8,957 bases of DNA from an uncultured Bacteroidales bacterium. Its GTDB lineage: Bacteria > Bacteroidota > Bacteroidia > Bacteroidales > UBA932. Positions 1 through 7,338 of this stretch are shown in pieces. The stretch is taken from contig CABQAB010000069.1 in assembly GCA_902461985.1 (NCBI GenBank), positions 1-8,957 of the forward strand, given 5' to 3'. How positions within the stretch are numbered: the first letter of the stretch is position 1; every line of letters begins with the position of its first letter. A program made the position numbers and the translations under genes. Under the pieces are notes generated by a model, which worked only from the letters and a program-made list of their open reading frames with translations, made no database searches and was not told the origin of the DNA.

Positions 1-889
1 ATTGGGAGGCCTGCCGATAGAGGCCTTTATGTTCCTTGTAGAAAAGAGAACTGGGAGAGAAACCCGGGAAACTCAGCTGCATATCGTGGGTGTGGCCGGA
101 GAGAGTCAGGTCTATATCCATTTGGCCGGCAATATATTCTTTCCACGCTGAAGGATCGTGTGATAGGAGTATTCTGAAACTGCCTTCTGCACCTTCAAGG
201 GCGGCATCGAGATTGCCTGCGGAAGGAAAGACGGGATTAGGCGTCAGATTTTCTATACCTATGACGGATATGCACGAAGAGTCCCTGACTATATTTCTGC
301 AGGAGTTCTCGAGCATCGTCCAGCCCGCCTCACGCTCGATTCTGCGCAGGCGCTCGACTGACGAGCATCGCTCCTCTTCTGTCAAGTCCGGAGAATACAG
401 CATATAATCGTGGTTGCCCATAACAGAATACACCCCGTCCGGAGCATCCAGAGACGCCAGGACATCCATAAGCCCGCAGGTCTCGTCAGCAGCCATGGTC
501 ACAAGATCGCCGGTAAACACAATCATGTCGGGAGACAAAGCCTGTATTTTCCGGACAGCCTTTTCCAACCGGGCACGCCTGCCACGGAAACTGCGGAGGT
601 GTATGTCTGAAATATGGACTATCCTGTAGCCGTCGAAAGCTTCCGGGACCTTTTCGTCCGTCACTGTCACCTCATTGACCTTAAACCAGTTACGTTCAAT
701 CAGAACGCCATAGGCGACGACAACAGACGGCAGCAGGAGCAGCCACGAAGCCTTGCGCATATATCGTTTGAAACTGTGGGAAGTGAGAGCGGCCACTCCT
801 CCTGCCAGAAGAATCAGAAGCAGGAAAACAACGGTGACTGCGAGGACTACGACAATGAGGGAGACCAGCTCCATCGGAAAATCATTCAT
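1..889 (-). CDS. Membrane-anchored calcineurin-like metallophosphoesterase (3' end outside the window)
   Basis: I translated the minus strand by hand; 296 residues are visible and the frame runs off the left edge. Two hydrophobic segments (about residues 8-36 and 48-63) anchor the protein in the inner membrane. They are followed by a metallophosphoesterase domain with the whole two-metal set: HISDIHL (Asp95, His97), TGDLV (Asp128), MGNHD (Asn159, His160), LSHDP (His244) and SGHTHD (His266, His268). This arrangement fits the YkuE-like family of membrane-tethered phosphoesterases, some of which hydrolyse lipid-linked or nucleotide phosphodiesters; the substrate cannot be read here. The family usually continues about 40-60 residues past GHTH, so only the C-terminal tail is missing. 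The ATG at 889-887 is the first in frame after a TAA upstream; the second Met, at residue 6, is a less likely start. The gene diverges from the A2M-like gene, with 118 bp between their start codons. Family call sure, substrate unknown. Confidence 0.93.
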   Translation of the reverse strand, partial: MNDFPMELVSLIVVVLAVTVVFLLLILLAGGVAALTSHSFKRYMRKASWLLLLPSVVVAYGVLIERNWFKVNEVTVTDEKVPEAFDGYRIVHISDIHLRSFRGRRARLEKAVRKIQALSPDMIVFTGDLVTMAADETCGLMDVLASLDAPDGVYSVMGNHDYMLYSPDLTEEERCSSVERLRRIEREAGWTMLENSCRNIVRDSSCISVIGIENLTPNPVFPSAGNLDAALEGAEGSFRILLSHDPSAWKEYIAGQMDIDLTLSGHTHDMQLSFPGFSPSSLFYKEHKGLYRQASQ

Positions 890-894
890 ACTGG

Positions 895-925
895 CTTGTA
901 TTTTGCTCGGACTGAATTATATTTG
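895..925 (+). promoter_or_regulatory. Candidate Bacteroidetes-type -33/-7 promoter for the A2M-like gene
   Basis: CTTG at 895-898 (three of four bases of the -33 TTTG) is followed by 19 bp and then TATATTTG at 918-925, an exact match to the Bacteroidetes -7 element TAnnTTTG. Spacing is within the known 19-21 bp. It would start transcription near 930-933 and give a leader of about 75 nt before the ATG at 1008. The -33 box lies just upstream of the divergent phosphoesterase start codon. No equally good match was found on the minus strand; the nearest, TAAAGTTTG (951-943 read on the minus strand), has one extra spacer base. Confidence 0.45.
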
Positions 926-927
926 CC

Positions 928-972
928 GGGGATTCCTGCAAGCAAACTTTATGCCTGCAAGTTCCCCCCCCC
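928..972 (+). promoter_or_regulatory. Structured 5' leader with imperfect hairpin and C9 tract
   Basis: GGGGA (928-932) can pair with TCCCC (963-967). Inside it, TGCA (937-940) pairs with TGCA (956-959) and GC (942-943) with GC (953-954), with one mismatch and a nine-base A/T-rich loop (944-952). The right arm runs into nine consecutive C (964-972). The same bases also form a direct repeat, CCTGCAAG at 935-942 and 954-961, 19 bp apart. Either a leader RNA structure or a pair of protein-binding sites would explain them. Nothing in the sequence shows which, if either, is functional. Confidence 0.3.
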
Positions 973-1007
973 AGAGTTGAAATAGTATCAACATAGATTA
1001 GTCACTT

Positions 1008-4000
1008 ATGTTTTTATTGAAGAGTATCATTATGGCTGCAGCATCCGGACTGTTGTCTTTCAGCTCTCCTGAAGGAGACATCGAAAAACTGTGGAAAGAA
1101 TACCGGAAAGCGGAAGAACAGGACCTGCCTGAAAAGGCGGCGGAAAAATTGTCGGAAATAAAAAAGACCGCAGCGGGAAAAGGGCTTTCATGGGATTTCT
1201 ATGAAGCCTCCAATCTGTATGTGGACGTATGCTCCCGGCGGGACTGGAAATCAAGGGACAAGTTGAATGAACAGAAAATCGAAGGTTTCAAGGCATACGG
1301 CGACCCTGTGATATTGTATCATGCCGGTCTGGGCCCTGACAGGGGGAACTGGAACGAGTGCAAGACCTTTCTCGACAAATGGGAAAAGAAGCTCAAGGCC
1401 GGAAACAATGTCAGATTCAGGGACGAGTTGCCGTTGCCATATATGAATCACGTAGTTGGAAAGTATATACACAATGACTACGACTACCTGCTCTATTCCA
1501 TAATCTTCGGTCAGAAGGAATCAAGAACAGATGCTGACGTCGCCGGAATGAAGGCGGCCATCATTGAAGGCTATCCTGTCGATGCCCTTTACGAACTCTA
1601 CATGACCAAGGCTGACGGTACCGCATACGCAGCCTATGCCTCTAAATATGAGGGCAAGGCCGTGGGAACACTTGCAAAACTACAGGCCTTATCTCTGGAG
1701 ATGAGCCGGTTAAACTCATCCGGAGACACAACCTCCGAAGATTATATAAACCTTAAAAAGGATTGTCAGGCTCTGATCAAGGAAAAGAAAGCCTATAGCG
1801 GTGTGGAAGCACTTGTCCTGTCTGAATACAATATCGCAGAAAACCTTGTCAATGAGTTGGAAAGCAGGAAAATAGAAGGGGAAATCAAGGGGAATGAGGT
1901 TTCCGTGTATCTGAGAAACCTGCCTGAAGTGAAGCTTTGTATATATAAGGGTACTGACAGAATGACCGTTTCAGCAAAAAACGCAGTGCCTGAGAATAAA
2001 GTCTTTGAACAGACTTTGGAAAACGGGACCGGAAGCTGCTATCTTTATGACACCTTGCGCACGGTGCTTCCGGAACTTCCCGACGGCAGATACCTGGCGG
2101 TCTTCTCTTCAGGCAAAAGGGCGGATGAGAAGCGCATGTATCTTGAAAGACACAGTGTCGCAGTATCCATGACACAGTCGGCAGACGGCTGGATGATCTA
2201 TGCGGCAGAGCGCAAGAGCGGAAAACCCATAGAGAAGATTCTGCTTGAAGTCATGGACAACGATGACAAGGCAGTCATATCCAAAGAAATTGCGCTTGAC
2301 GGGGCGACACTGCTTGACGATGAAATCCAGAAAGAGCTTGCCGGGGGAGCATACGGGCGCAGAAGGCTTCATTGTTCATGCACCGACAGCAACGGCAGGT
2401 ACATGGATTCCGACATGATGCGCATATATAATTCCTCGTACGACCACGGTTCCGACTATATAATGCAGGCTCTCATCCTTACGGACCGTTCGGCATACCG
2501 TCCCGGAGAGACCATACACTTCAAAGCCATACTATATGACGATTTCCGTGACGGCAGGATGTCCACGGCTCCGGCGGGGCAGAATGTGGAAGTGCTGCTG
2601 AAGGATGCCGAAGACAGGCAGGTAGAGGTCCGCAGACTCAGCAACAACGATTTCGGTGCCGTAGCCGGTTCGTTTGCAGTACCGCACGATGCGCGCAACG
2701 GAAACTGGACCATAGAACTCAGATGCAACGGCAGAAGCCTCAACGGCAGATGGCTGACCGTGGACGAATTCAAACTGCCGGAATTCACCGCCAGATTCAT
2801 TGACGACAGGCAGAAGCACTTCCCTGGCGAGACCATTGACGTCAAGGGAGTCGTGACAAGTTACGCCGCCAACAGCCTGAGCGATGCGAAAGTCGAATAC
2901 ACCATTGAAAGCTGGCACGGAAGGGAGAAGAAAGGCAGCCTCGAACTCGAAAAGGACGGATCTTTCAACATTCCGCTGCATACCGGGAATGAGGACAACA
3001 GTTACACGGTCACCGTCAAGATTACCGACGGTGCCGGCCAGAGCCTTGAGTTCAGCAAATGGCTCTATGTGAGCGAGGGTTTTCATCTTTCCGCAGAATT
3101 GAAGAATGCGGCGGAAGGCAGTTTCGAGTCAGACAACGAAAACGGAATCATTGACTCCGGCAAGGCGGTCCTGCTTGCGGAAATCAAGGACGGGAACTGG
3201 GCTGCCCTTGACGGGAACATTGAATGGACTTTGACACAGAACGGAAAAACCATAAGCAAAGGCATCTGCGAGTCAGGCAGGGAATTCAGTCTCAGCCTCG
3301 AAGGACTGGATTCCGGACTTTACACCGTTGTATTCAGCAAGGAATATGACCATATAAACGGACGCACGGGCGCGAAAGTCTCGGACGGGCAGAAACTTGA
3401 CATCCTGAAAATAAAGGACGACGAGACTGTTTTGGATGCAGAAGTCGAAAACATGTTCAAAGTCTGTGGAAACGGGAATGAAGCGGGTATCATGATCGGT
3501 GCCGGGAAGGGACAGGTCTGGGCGAACGTTATGCTTTTCGACATGGACGGGCATATCCTTTACAACGGGAAAACCTCGCTCAAGGGAGAAAAGGGAAAGA
3601 CAGGTTCCATAGTGAAATGGACAAAGGAATACGCGCAAGGCTGGTCTGACAAGGTTCTGCTTAAAATTGAATATTTCAGGAACGGACATTACAGGACATT
3701 CGAGCACGAATACTCCCGCATTTCCGTCAAATACGACAAAGTGCTATCCATCAGCACTTTAACCGACAAATTACGACCAGGAACAGAATATGTCATAAAA
3801 GTCAGCTCCGAAAAGGAGACTGAAATACTGGCTGCGGTATTCGACAGGAGCACCGAGGATATCAGGCCTAATCCGTGGAACCGTATACTTCCACAGACAA
3901 GAGGAATATACCTGAACGGCAGACATGACAGCGGCTGCGATTTTGACGCCGGCGACCGTTATGCAATCCCGTTTCATCTTGCAGGCAGGCTTTATGGGGC

Positions 4001-6290
4001 GGCGGCAGGAGTAAATGCGTCAATGCCGATGGCGAAGAGCGGCGATATGCTCATTGAAGAAGAGGCAATGATGGATTCCGCGCCCGCAGGATATATGGAA
4101 TCGGCTGAGGACGTTGGAGGAAATATGACGGAAATATCTCCTGCGAATTTCAGGAATGATTTCCGGAGCACTCTGCTTTTCGAACCTTTCCTCAGGACCA
4201 TAGAGGACGGCAGCGTTGAAATCCGCTTCAGGACTTCGGACAAATTAGGCACTTATGTTCTGTCTCTTTTTGCGCATGACAGGGATTTCCACAATGCCGT
4301 CCTGAGACAGGAATTCGTTGTGAGCAAGACAGTCGCGATTACCGTACACGAACCGTCACTGCTCTATTCGGGCGACAGATATTCATTCAGGCCTTCTGTT
4401 TCAAACAACAGTGAAAAGACTGTGGAAGGCAGACTGAACATGTTTGTTTATGATGCTGCCGACGAAAAAGGAAGGACCAAGAAGAATCTGCTGATAGCCC
4501 AAAGCAGACCGTTGAAACTGGCTGCCGGAGAATCCTCGGCCGAAAGCTTCGAAATCAGTGTTCCTGAGGCTGAAAAAATGGTTTCATACGCCGGAGGAAA
4601 AGGCCAGCTGATTGTCGAAGCTGTGTTCCAGACACATTCAGGCGAAAGTGCTGTCGTCCAGGATGCACTTAGGGCCGCAATTCCGGTATATGCCGACAAG
4701 CAGATCATAACAGAGTCCCATTCAGCCGTTTACAGACCAGGGATGGACAAGGTCCGTCTGATTGAAGACTTGGGCGGGGAGTTCGTGAATACCACCCGGT
4801 TCGGAGCTGTGGAAAAAGAGAGGAATATTCGTCAGATGCTGGAGGAAGTGCTCGACGGAAAGGCCGAAGTGCAGTCTGAGAACCTGCTGGATTTGAGCGA
4901 GGCACTCTATGTAAGGATGGTCAGCGGAAAGGGCGAAACTTCGGAAATAGTAAAACGCATCCTCGAATGTAAACGCAGCGACGGAGGTTTCTCATGGTTC
5001 GCAGGCATGGAATCTTCTCCCGTCCTCACGACAGTCCTGTTAGAGAGGCTCGCCCTTCTGCGCCGCGCGGGACTGCTTCCTGAAGGCTCGGCCTGGGAGA
5101 AAATCTGCGAAGATGCCGTGCGCTATATCGACAGGGAATTTTTCCGCATAAGGGATGGTTACAGATGGTACAGCGGCATCTCGACAGGGCAATATGTCTA
5201 TGTACGCTCGTTCTTCCCTTCCGTAGGGGTGGACAGGGCCGTTGTCAAAGGCAATAAAAAACTTGCCGGGTCCGTCAAGGACTATGTGTTCGCGGCTAAA
5301 ATCAGGAACAGCAGGAAAAAGGATTCCGACGCGATGAAAGGACAGATACTCGAAAAGGCAAGAAGGGCCGCCGCACTCATGAACCTTTTGTCTGCGGAAA
5401 GCGGGGATTTCGCTGAATCCCTCGGCATAGGCAGAAGAAAAATCAAGTCCACGCTTTCAAAGGACATCAGTTCGCTGAAAGAATATGCGGTCGGTCACAA
5501 GTCTGGCGGCATCTACTACCCTAATGCTGTGATGCCGTTCAGGGCTTTGCTCGAATCCGAAGCATACGCCCATTCCATTCTCTGCGACCTTATGGATGCC
5601 TGGGACAAATGGAACGGGGGAGATGCAAGAGCGGCGGAAATAGCCGACGGTATCAGACTCTGGCTTATGGTGCAGAAGGAGAACCAGAAATGGACGGCCG
5701 GGTTTGAATACGTGAATGCGGTCAATTCGGTTTTGAACGCATCCGGCCAGGTGCTCGGGACAAGCGTGATTTCGCTCAGCAAGACATACGAAAAGCCGTT
5801 TGAGGAAATCAAAGAGGCCGGCAACGGATTCAGAATAGAAAAGGAATTCTACACGGCTACAGACTCAGGCCTGCGTCAGATTTCAGCTGGAGAGACAGTC
5901 TCTGTCGGAGACAGAATAACGGTAAGATACAAGATTTACAGCGATGAAAACCGCAGCCTTGTGCATATCCGTATGCCTTACAATGCCTGTCTGAGACCTG
6001 TAAGACAGCTTTCAGGACATTACGGCGCAGGGCTCAGGAACTGGCGCATCAACGCCGCGCTCAACGGTTTCAGCGCGTATTGGATAAGCCCGCAAGGCTA
6101 CCGTGAGGTCAGGGAGGCCGCCACAGACTACTGGTTCGATGTCTATCCTGAGGAGGACACGGTCATCGAGGATGAGTTCTATGTGTCACAGGCAGGAGTA
6201 TTCACGGCACCGGTCTGCACCATAGAATCGCTCTACGCGCCTCACTACCGCGCGAACTCGGCATATGGCGGTTCACTGACCGTGAAATAG
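1008..6290 (+). CDS. Exported alpha-2-macroglobulin-family protein lacking the thioester
   Basis: A 1760-residue envelope protein of the bacterial alpha-2-macroglobulin (A2M) family, whose members act as protease traps or inhibitors. The N terminus (Lys5, then a hydrophobic stretch to about residue 18) looks like a short signal peptide. It has no lipobox, unlike the YfhM-type lipoproteins. A helical N-terminal region (about 24-300) precedes beta-rich MG domains. The MG2 signature TDRSAYRPGETIHF is near residue 495 and VDEFKLPEF near 585. A low-complexity bait-like segment spans about 996-1046. The A2M domain begins at FRSTLLFEPFLRTIEDG (1052 on). A helical domain of the thioester-domain type carries SDGGFSWFAGMESS near 1324 and VQKENQKW near 1555. 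The C-terminal MG/receptor-binding-like domain ends in AGVFTAPVCTIESLYAPHYR. None of the cysteines lies in a CxEQ motif, so the covalent thioester is absent, and the first part of that domain looks short. The ATG at 1008 follows an A/T-rich leader and a candidate promoter. No penicillin-binding protein 1C gene, the frequent partner of YfhM-type proteins, is in view. Confidence 0.9.
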   Translation: MFLLKSIIMAAASGLLSFSSPEGDIEKLWKEYRKAEEQDLPEKAAEKLSEIKKTAAGKGLSWDFYEASNLYVDVCSRRDWKSRDKLNEQKIEGFKAYGDPVILYHAGLGPDRGNWNECKTFLDKWEKKLKAGNNVRFRDELPLPYMNHVVGKYIHNDYDYLLYSIIFGQKESRTDADVAGMKAAIIEGYPVDALYELYMTKADGTAYAAYASKYEGKAVGTLAKLQALSLEMSRLNSSGDTTSEDYINLKKDCQALIKEKKAYSGVEALVLSEYNIAENLVNELESRKIEGEIKGNEVSVYLRNLPEVKLCIYKGTDRMTVSAKNAVPENKVFEQTLENGTGSCYLYDTLRTVLPELPDGRYLAVFSSGKRADEKRMYLERHSVAVSMTQSADGWMIYAAERKSGKPIEKILLEVMDNDDKAVISKEIALDGATLLDDEIQKELAGGAYGRRRLHCSCTDSNGRYMDSDMMRIYNSSYDHGSDYIMQALILTDRSAYRPGETIHFKAILYDDFRDGRMSTAPAGQNVEVLLKDAEDRQVEVRRLSNNDFGAVAGSFAVPHDARNGNWTIELRCNGRSLNGRWLTVDEFKLPEFTARFIDDRQKHFPGETIDVKGVVTSYAANSLSDAKVEYTIESWHGREKKGSLELEKDGSFNIPLHTGNEDNSYTVTVKITDGAGQSLEFSKWLYVSEGFHLSAELKNAAEGSFESDNENGIIDSGKAVLLAEIKDGNWAALDGNIEWTLTQNGKTISKGICESGREFSLSLEGLDSGLYTVVFSKEYDHINGRTGAKVSDGQKLDILKIKDDETVLDAEVENMFKVCGNGNEAGIMIGAGKGQVWANVMLFDMDGHILYNGKTSLKGEKGKTGSIVKWTKEYAQGWSDKVLLKIEYFRNGHYRTFEHEYSRISVKYDKVLSISTLTDKLRPGTEYVIKVSSEKETEILAAVFDRSTEDIRPNPWNRILPQTRGIYLNGRHDSGCDFDAGDRYAIPFHLAGRLYGAAAGVNASMPMAKSGDMLIEEEAMMDSAPAGYMESAEDVGGNMTEISPANFRNDFRSTLLFEPFLRTIEDGSVEIRFRTSDKLGTYVLSLFAHDRDFHNAVLRQEFVVSKTVAITVHEPSLLYSGDRYSFRPSVSNNSEKTVEGRLNMFVYDAADEKGRTKKNLLIAQSRPLKLAAGESSAESFEISVPEAEKMVSYAGGKGQLIVEAVFQTHSGESAVVQDALRAAIPVYADKQIITESHSAVYRPGMDKVRLIEDLGGEFVNTTRFGAVEKERNIRQMLEEVLDGKAEVQSENLLDLSEALYVRMVSGKGETSEIVKRILECKRSDGGFSWFAGMESSPVLTTVLLERLALLRRAGLLPEGSAWEKICEDAVRYIDREFFRIRDGYRWYSGISTGQYVYVRSFFPSVGVDRAVVKGNKKLAGSVKDYVFAAKIRNSRKKDSDAMKGQILEKARRAAALMNLLSAESGDFAESLGIGRRKIKSTLSKDISSLKEYAVGHKSGGIYYPNAVMPFRALLESEAYAHSILCDLMDAWDKWNGGDARAAEIADGIRLWLMVQKENQKWTAGFEYVNAVNSVLNASGQVLGTSVISLSKTYEKPFEEIKEAGNGFRIEKEFYTATDSGLRQISAGETVSVGDRITVRYKIYSDENRSLVHIRMPYNACLRPVRQLSGHYGAGLRNWRINAALNGFSAYWISPQGYREVREAATDYWFDVYPEEDTVIEDEFYVSQAGVFTAPVCTIESLYAPHYRANSAYGGSLTVK

Positions 6291-6427
6291 GATGCCGTTG
6301 GGACTATATTCGCAAGAAATGATTATCTTTACGGACTTTTGCATCCGGCACAATTAAATGCCGACTGACGGCCTGACGATTGCACCGCGAGGACAGTCAG
6401 AAACAACACACTGATAACCAAATAATT
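6291..6427 (+). promoter_or_regulatory. Intergenic region before ndk, with weak promoter-like matches
   Basis: This 137-bp gap separates the A2M-like gene from ndk. Two near matches to the Bacteroidetes -7 element are present: TATCTTTA (6324-6331) and GACTTTTG (6334-6341), each with one mismatch. TTCG at 6309-6312 lies 21 bp before the second and could be a poor -33 box. A small inverted repeat (CGGCA 6346-6350 with TGCCG 6359-6363, eight-base loop) has no following T-run, so it is not a convincing terminator. The final bases before the ndk ATG are A/T-rich, as is normal for Bacteroidetes start sites. Whether ndk has its own promoter cannot be settled from the sequence. Confidence 0.25.
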
Positions 6428-6889
6428 ATGGAAAAGACATTGGTAATACTCAAACCCTGCACACTTCAAAGAGGCATAGCAGGTGAAATAATCTCCCGTT
6501 TCGAGAAAAAGGGACTGAAACTTGTCGCTCTCAAAATGGCAAGACTCGATGATGAAATACTTGCCGAGCACTACGCCCACTTGGTGGACAAGCCGTTCTT
6601 TCCATGGATTACGGCCAGCATGAAAGCCGCGCCCGTAATACTCTGCTGCTGGGAGGGATTCAACGCAGTACAGGTGGTCAGGGCCATGGCCGGAGCCACA
6701 AGGGGCTGGCAGGCTGTGCCGGGGACCATCCGGGGAGACTACTCGCTCAGCGCACAGGAAAACATAGTCCACACGTCCGATTCCATTGAAAACGCAAAGA
6801 CAGAACTCGCCCGCTTCTTCAAAGAGGAGGACTATTTCGAGTACGAATCACCGCTTGATCCATACAAATACGCCCCTGACGAAAAATAA
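6428..6889 (+). CDS. ndk: Nucleoside diphosphate kinase
   Basis: Transfers the gamma-phosphate of ATP to nucleoside diphosphates through a phosphohistidine, keeping cytosolic NTP and dNTP pools balanced. The 153-residue product has the usual single-domain length. All key residues are visible and correctly spaced: Lys9 in LVILKP, Tyr49, Arg85, Thr91 in AGATRG, Arg102 in PGTIRGDY, Asn112 and the catalytic His115 in ENIVHTSDS. The loop that reads KPDGVQRG in most NDKs is KPCTLQRG here; I recall Bacteroidetes enzymes also varying at this position. An in-frame ATG at 6380 would add 16 polar residues (starting MHREDSQ) that are not part of the family, so the ATG at 6428, after an A/T-rich stretch, is preferred. 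The next gene starts 21 bp downstream on the same strand, so ndk probably heads or joins that operon. Confidence 0.96.
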   Translation: MEKTLVILKPCTLQRGIAGEIISRFEKKGLKLVALKMARLDDEILAEHYAHLVDKPFFPWITASMKAAPVILCCWEGFNAVQVVRAMAGATRGWQAVPGTIRGDYSLSAQENIVHTSDSIENAKTELARFFKEEDYFEYESPLDPYKYAPDEK

Positions 6890-6910
6890 TTCACGAAAAC
6901 TGCTATCGAG

Positions 6911-7330
6911 ATGAGAATCAGACTCCATTTGGCACTGACAGTGCTGCTTGCCTGCATAAGCGCGGCAGGTCTCCACGCACAGACTACGGTGAAGCCTCAC
7001 AAGAAGAACCTTACCGTAAAAGAATACAATGTGGACGCAGGGAGCAGTGCGAAAATCATAGACCATCTCACCGTCTACAACGAAAACGGACGGAAGATTG
7101 AAGAAACGGAATACGACCGGATGGGCGTGAAATGGCACAAGGTCTTCGAATACGGAACGGACGGCCGCCTTGCACGGGAACTTGTCTACGGTGCCAACGG
7201 CAAGCTTGACAACATAAGAAAATTCGAATTCGACGAACTCGGACGCAAGAAAATCGAATATGTCTATTCCGCCAAAGGCAAGATGATACGGTACAAACTT
7301 TTCGAATATACCGTCGAAGAAAAAGAATAG
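6911..7330 (+). CDS. Small exported YD/MORN-like repeat protein
   Basis: A 139-residue protein of unknown function. Residues 1-23 form a clear signal peptide (Arg2, Arg4, hydrophobic core, LHA before Gln24), so the mature protein should be periplasmic or outside the cell. A Cys at residue 14 (LLAC) resembles a lipobox, but the hydrophobic core continues past it, so ordinary signal peptidase cleavage is more likely. After a short basic linker, residues 55-131 form three tandem repeats of 25-26 residues: V55-F79, E80-F105 and E106-F131. Each contains two half-units built around NGR/DGR/LGR or NGK/KGK turns and aromatic strands (VFEYGTDGRL, KFEFDELGRK, LFEYTVEE). This resembles the YD repeats of RHS/WapA proteins and MORN-like repeats, which form beta-strand ladders. 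It lies 21 bp after ndk, and its TAG stop touches the VTC gene start region, so it is probably co-transcribed with the polyphosphate polymerase. Confidence 0.82.
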   Translation: MRIRLHLALTVLLACISAAGLHAQTTVKPHKKNLTVKEYNVDAGSSAKIIDHLTVYNENGRKIEETEYDRMGVKWHKVFEYGTDGRLARELVYGANGKLDNIRKFEFDELGRKKIEYVYSAKGKMIRYKLFEYTVEEKE

Positions 7331-7338
7331 TGCCTGAG

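Noticed and set aside
90..985. Several plus-strand open frames across the left end (for example 90-407 and 614-985)
   Set aside because: They are antisense to the phosphoesterase frame, whose motifs (DxH, GD, GNHD, GHTH) are unmistakable. The plus-strand products show no recognisable domain.
1008..1080. A2M-like protein as a lipoprotein
   Set aside because: There is no cysteine in or just after the hydrophobic N-terminal segment; the first Cys lies around residue 74.
2532..3086. A 184-residue minus-strand open frame within the A2M-like gene, plus others at 3273-3707 and 2456-2845
   Set aside because: They are antisense to a continuous 1760-codon gene with clear family motifs, have no domain of their own, and are expected by-products of codon bias.
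6346..6363. Inverted repeat CGGCA/TGCCG as a terminator of the A2M-like gene
   Set aside because: The stem is only 5 bp with an eight-base loop and no T-run follows.
6380..6427. Extended ndk N terminus from the ATG at 6380
   Set aside because: The 16 added residues are polar and absent from the NDK family, which begins right at MEKTLVILKP-type sequences.
6329..6772. A minus-strand frame of 147 residues over ndk
   Set aside because: It lies opposite the ndk catalytic region and resembles no known protein.
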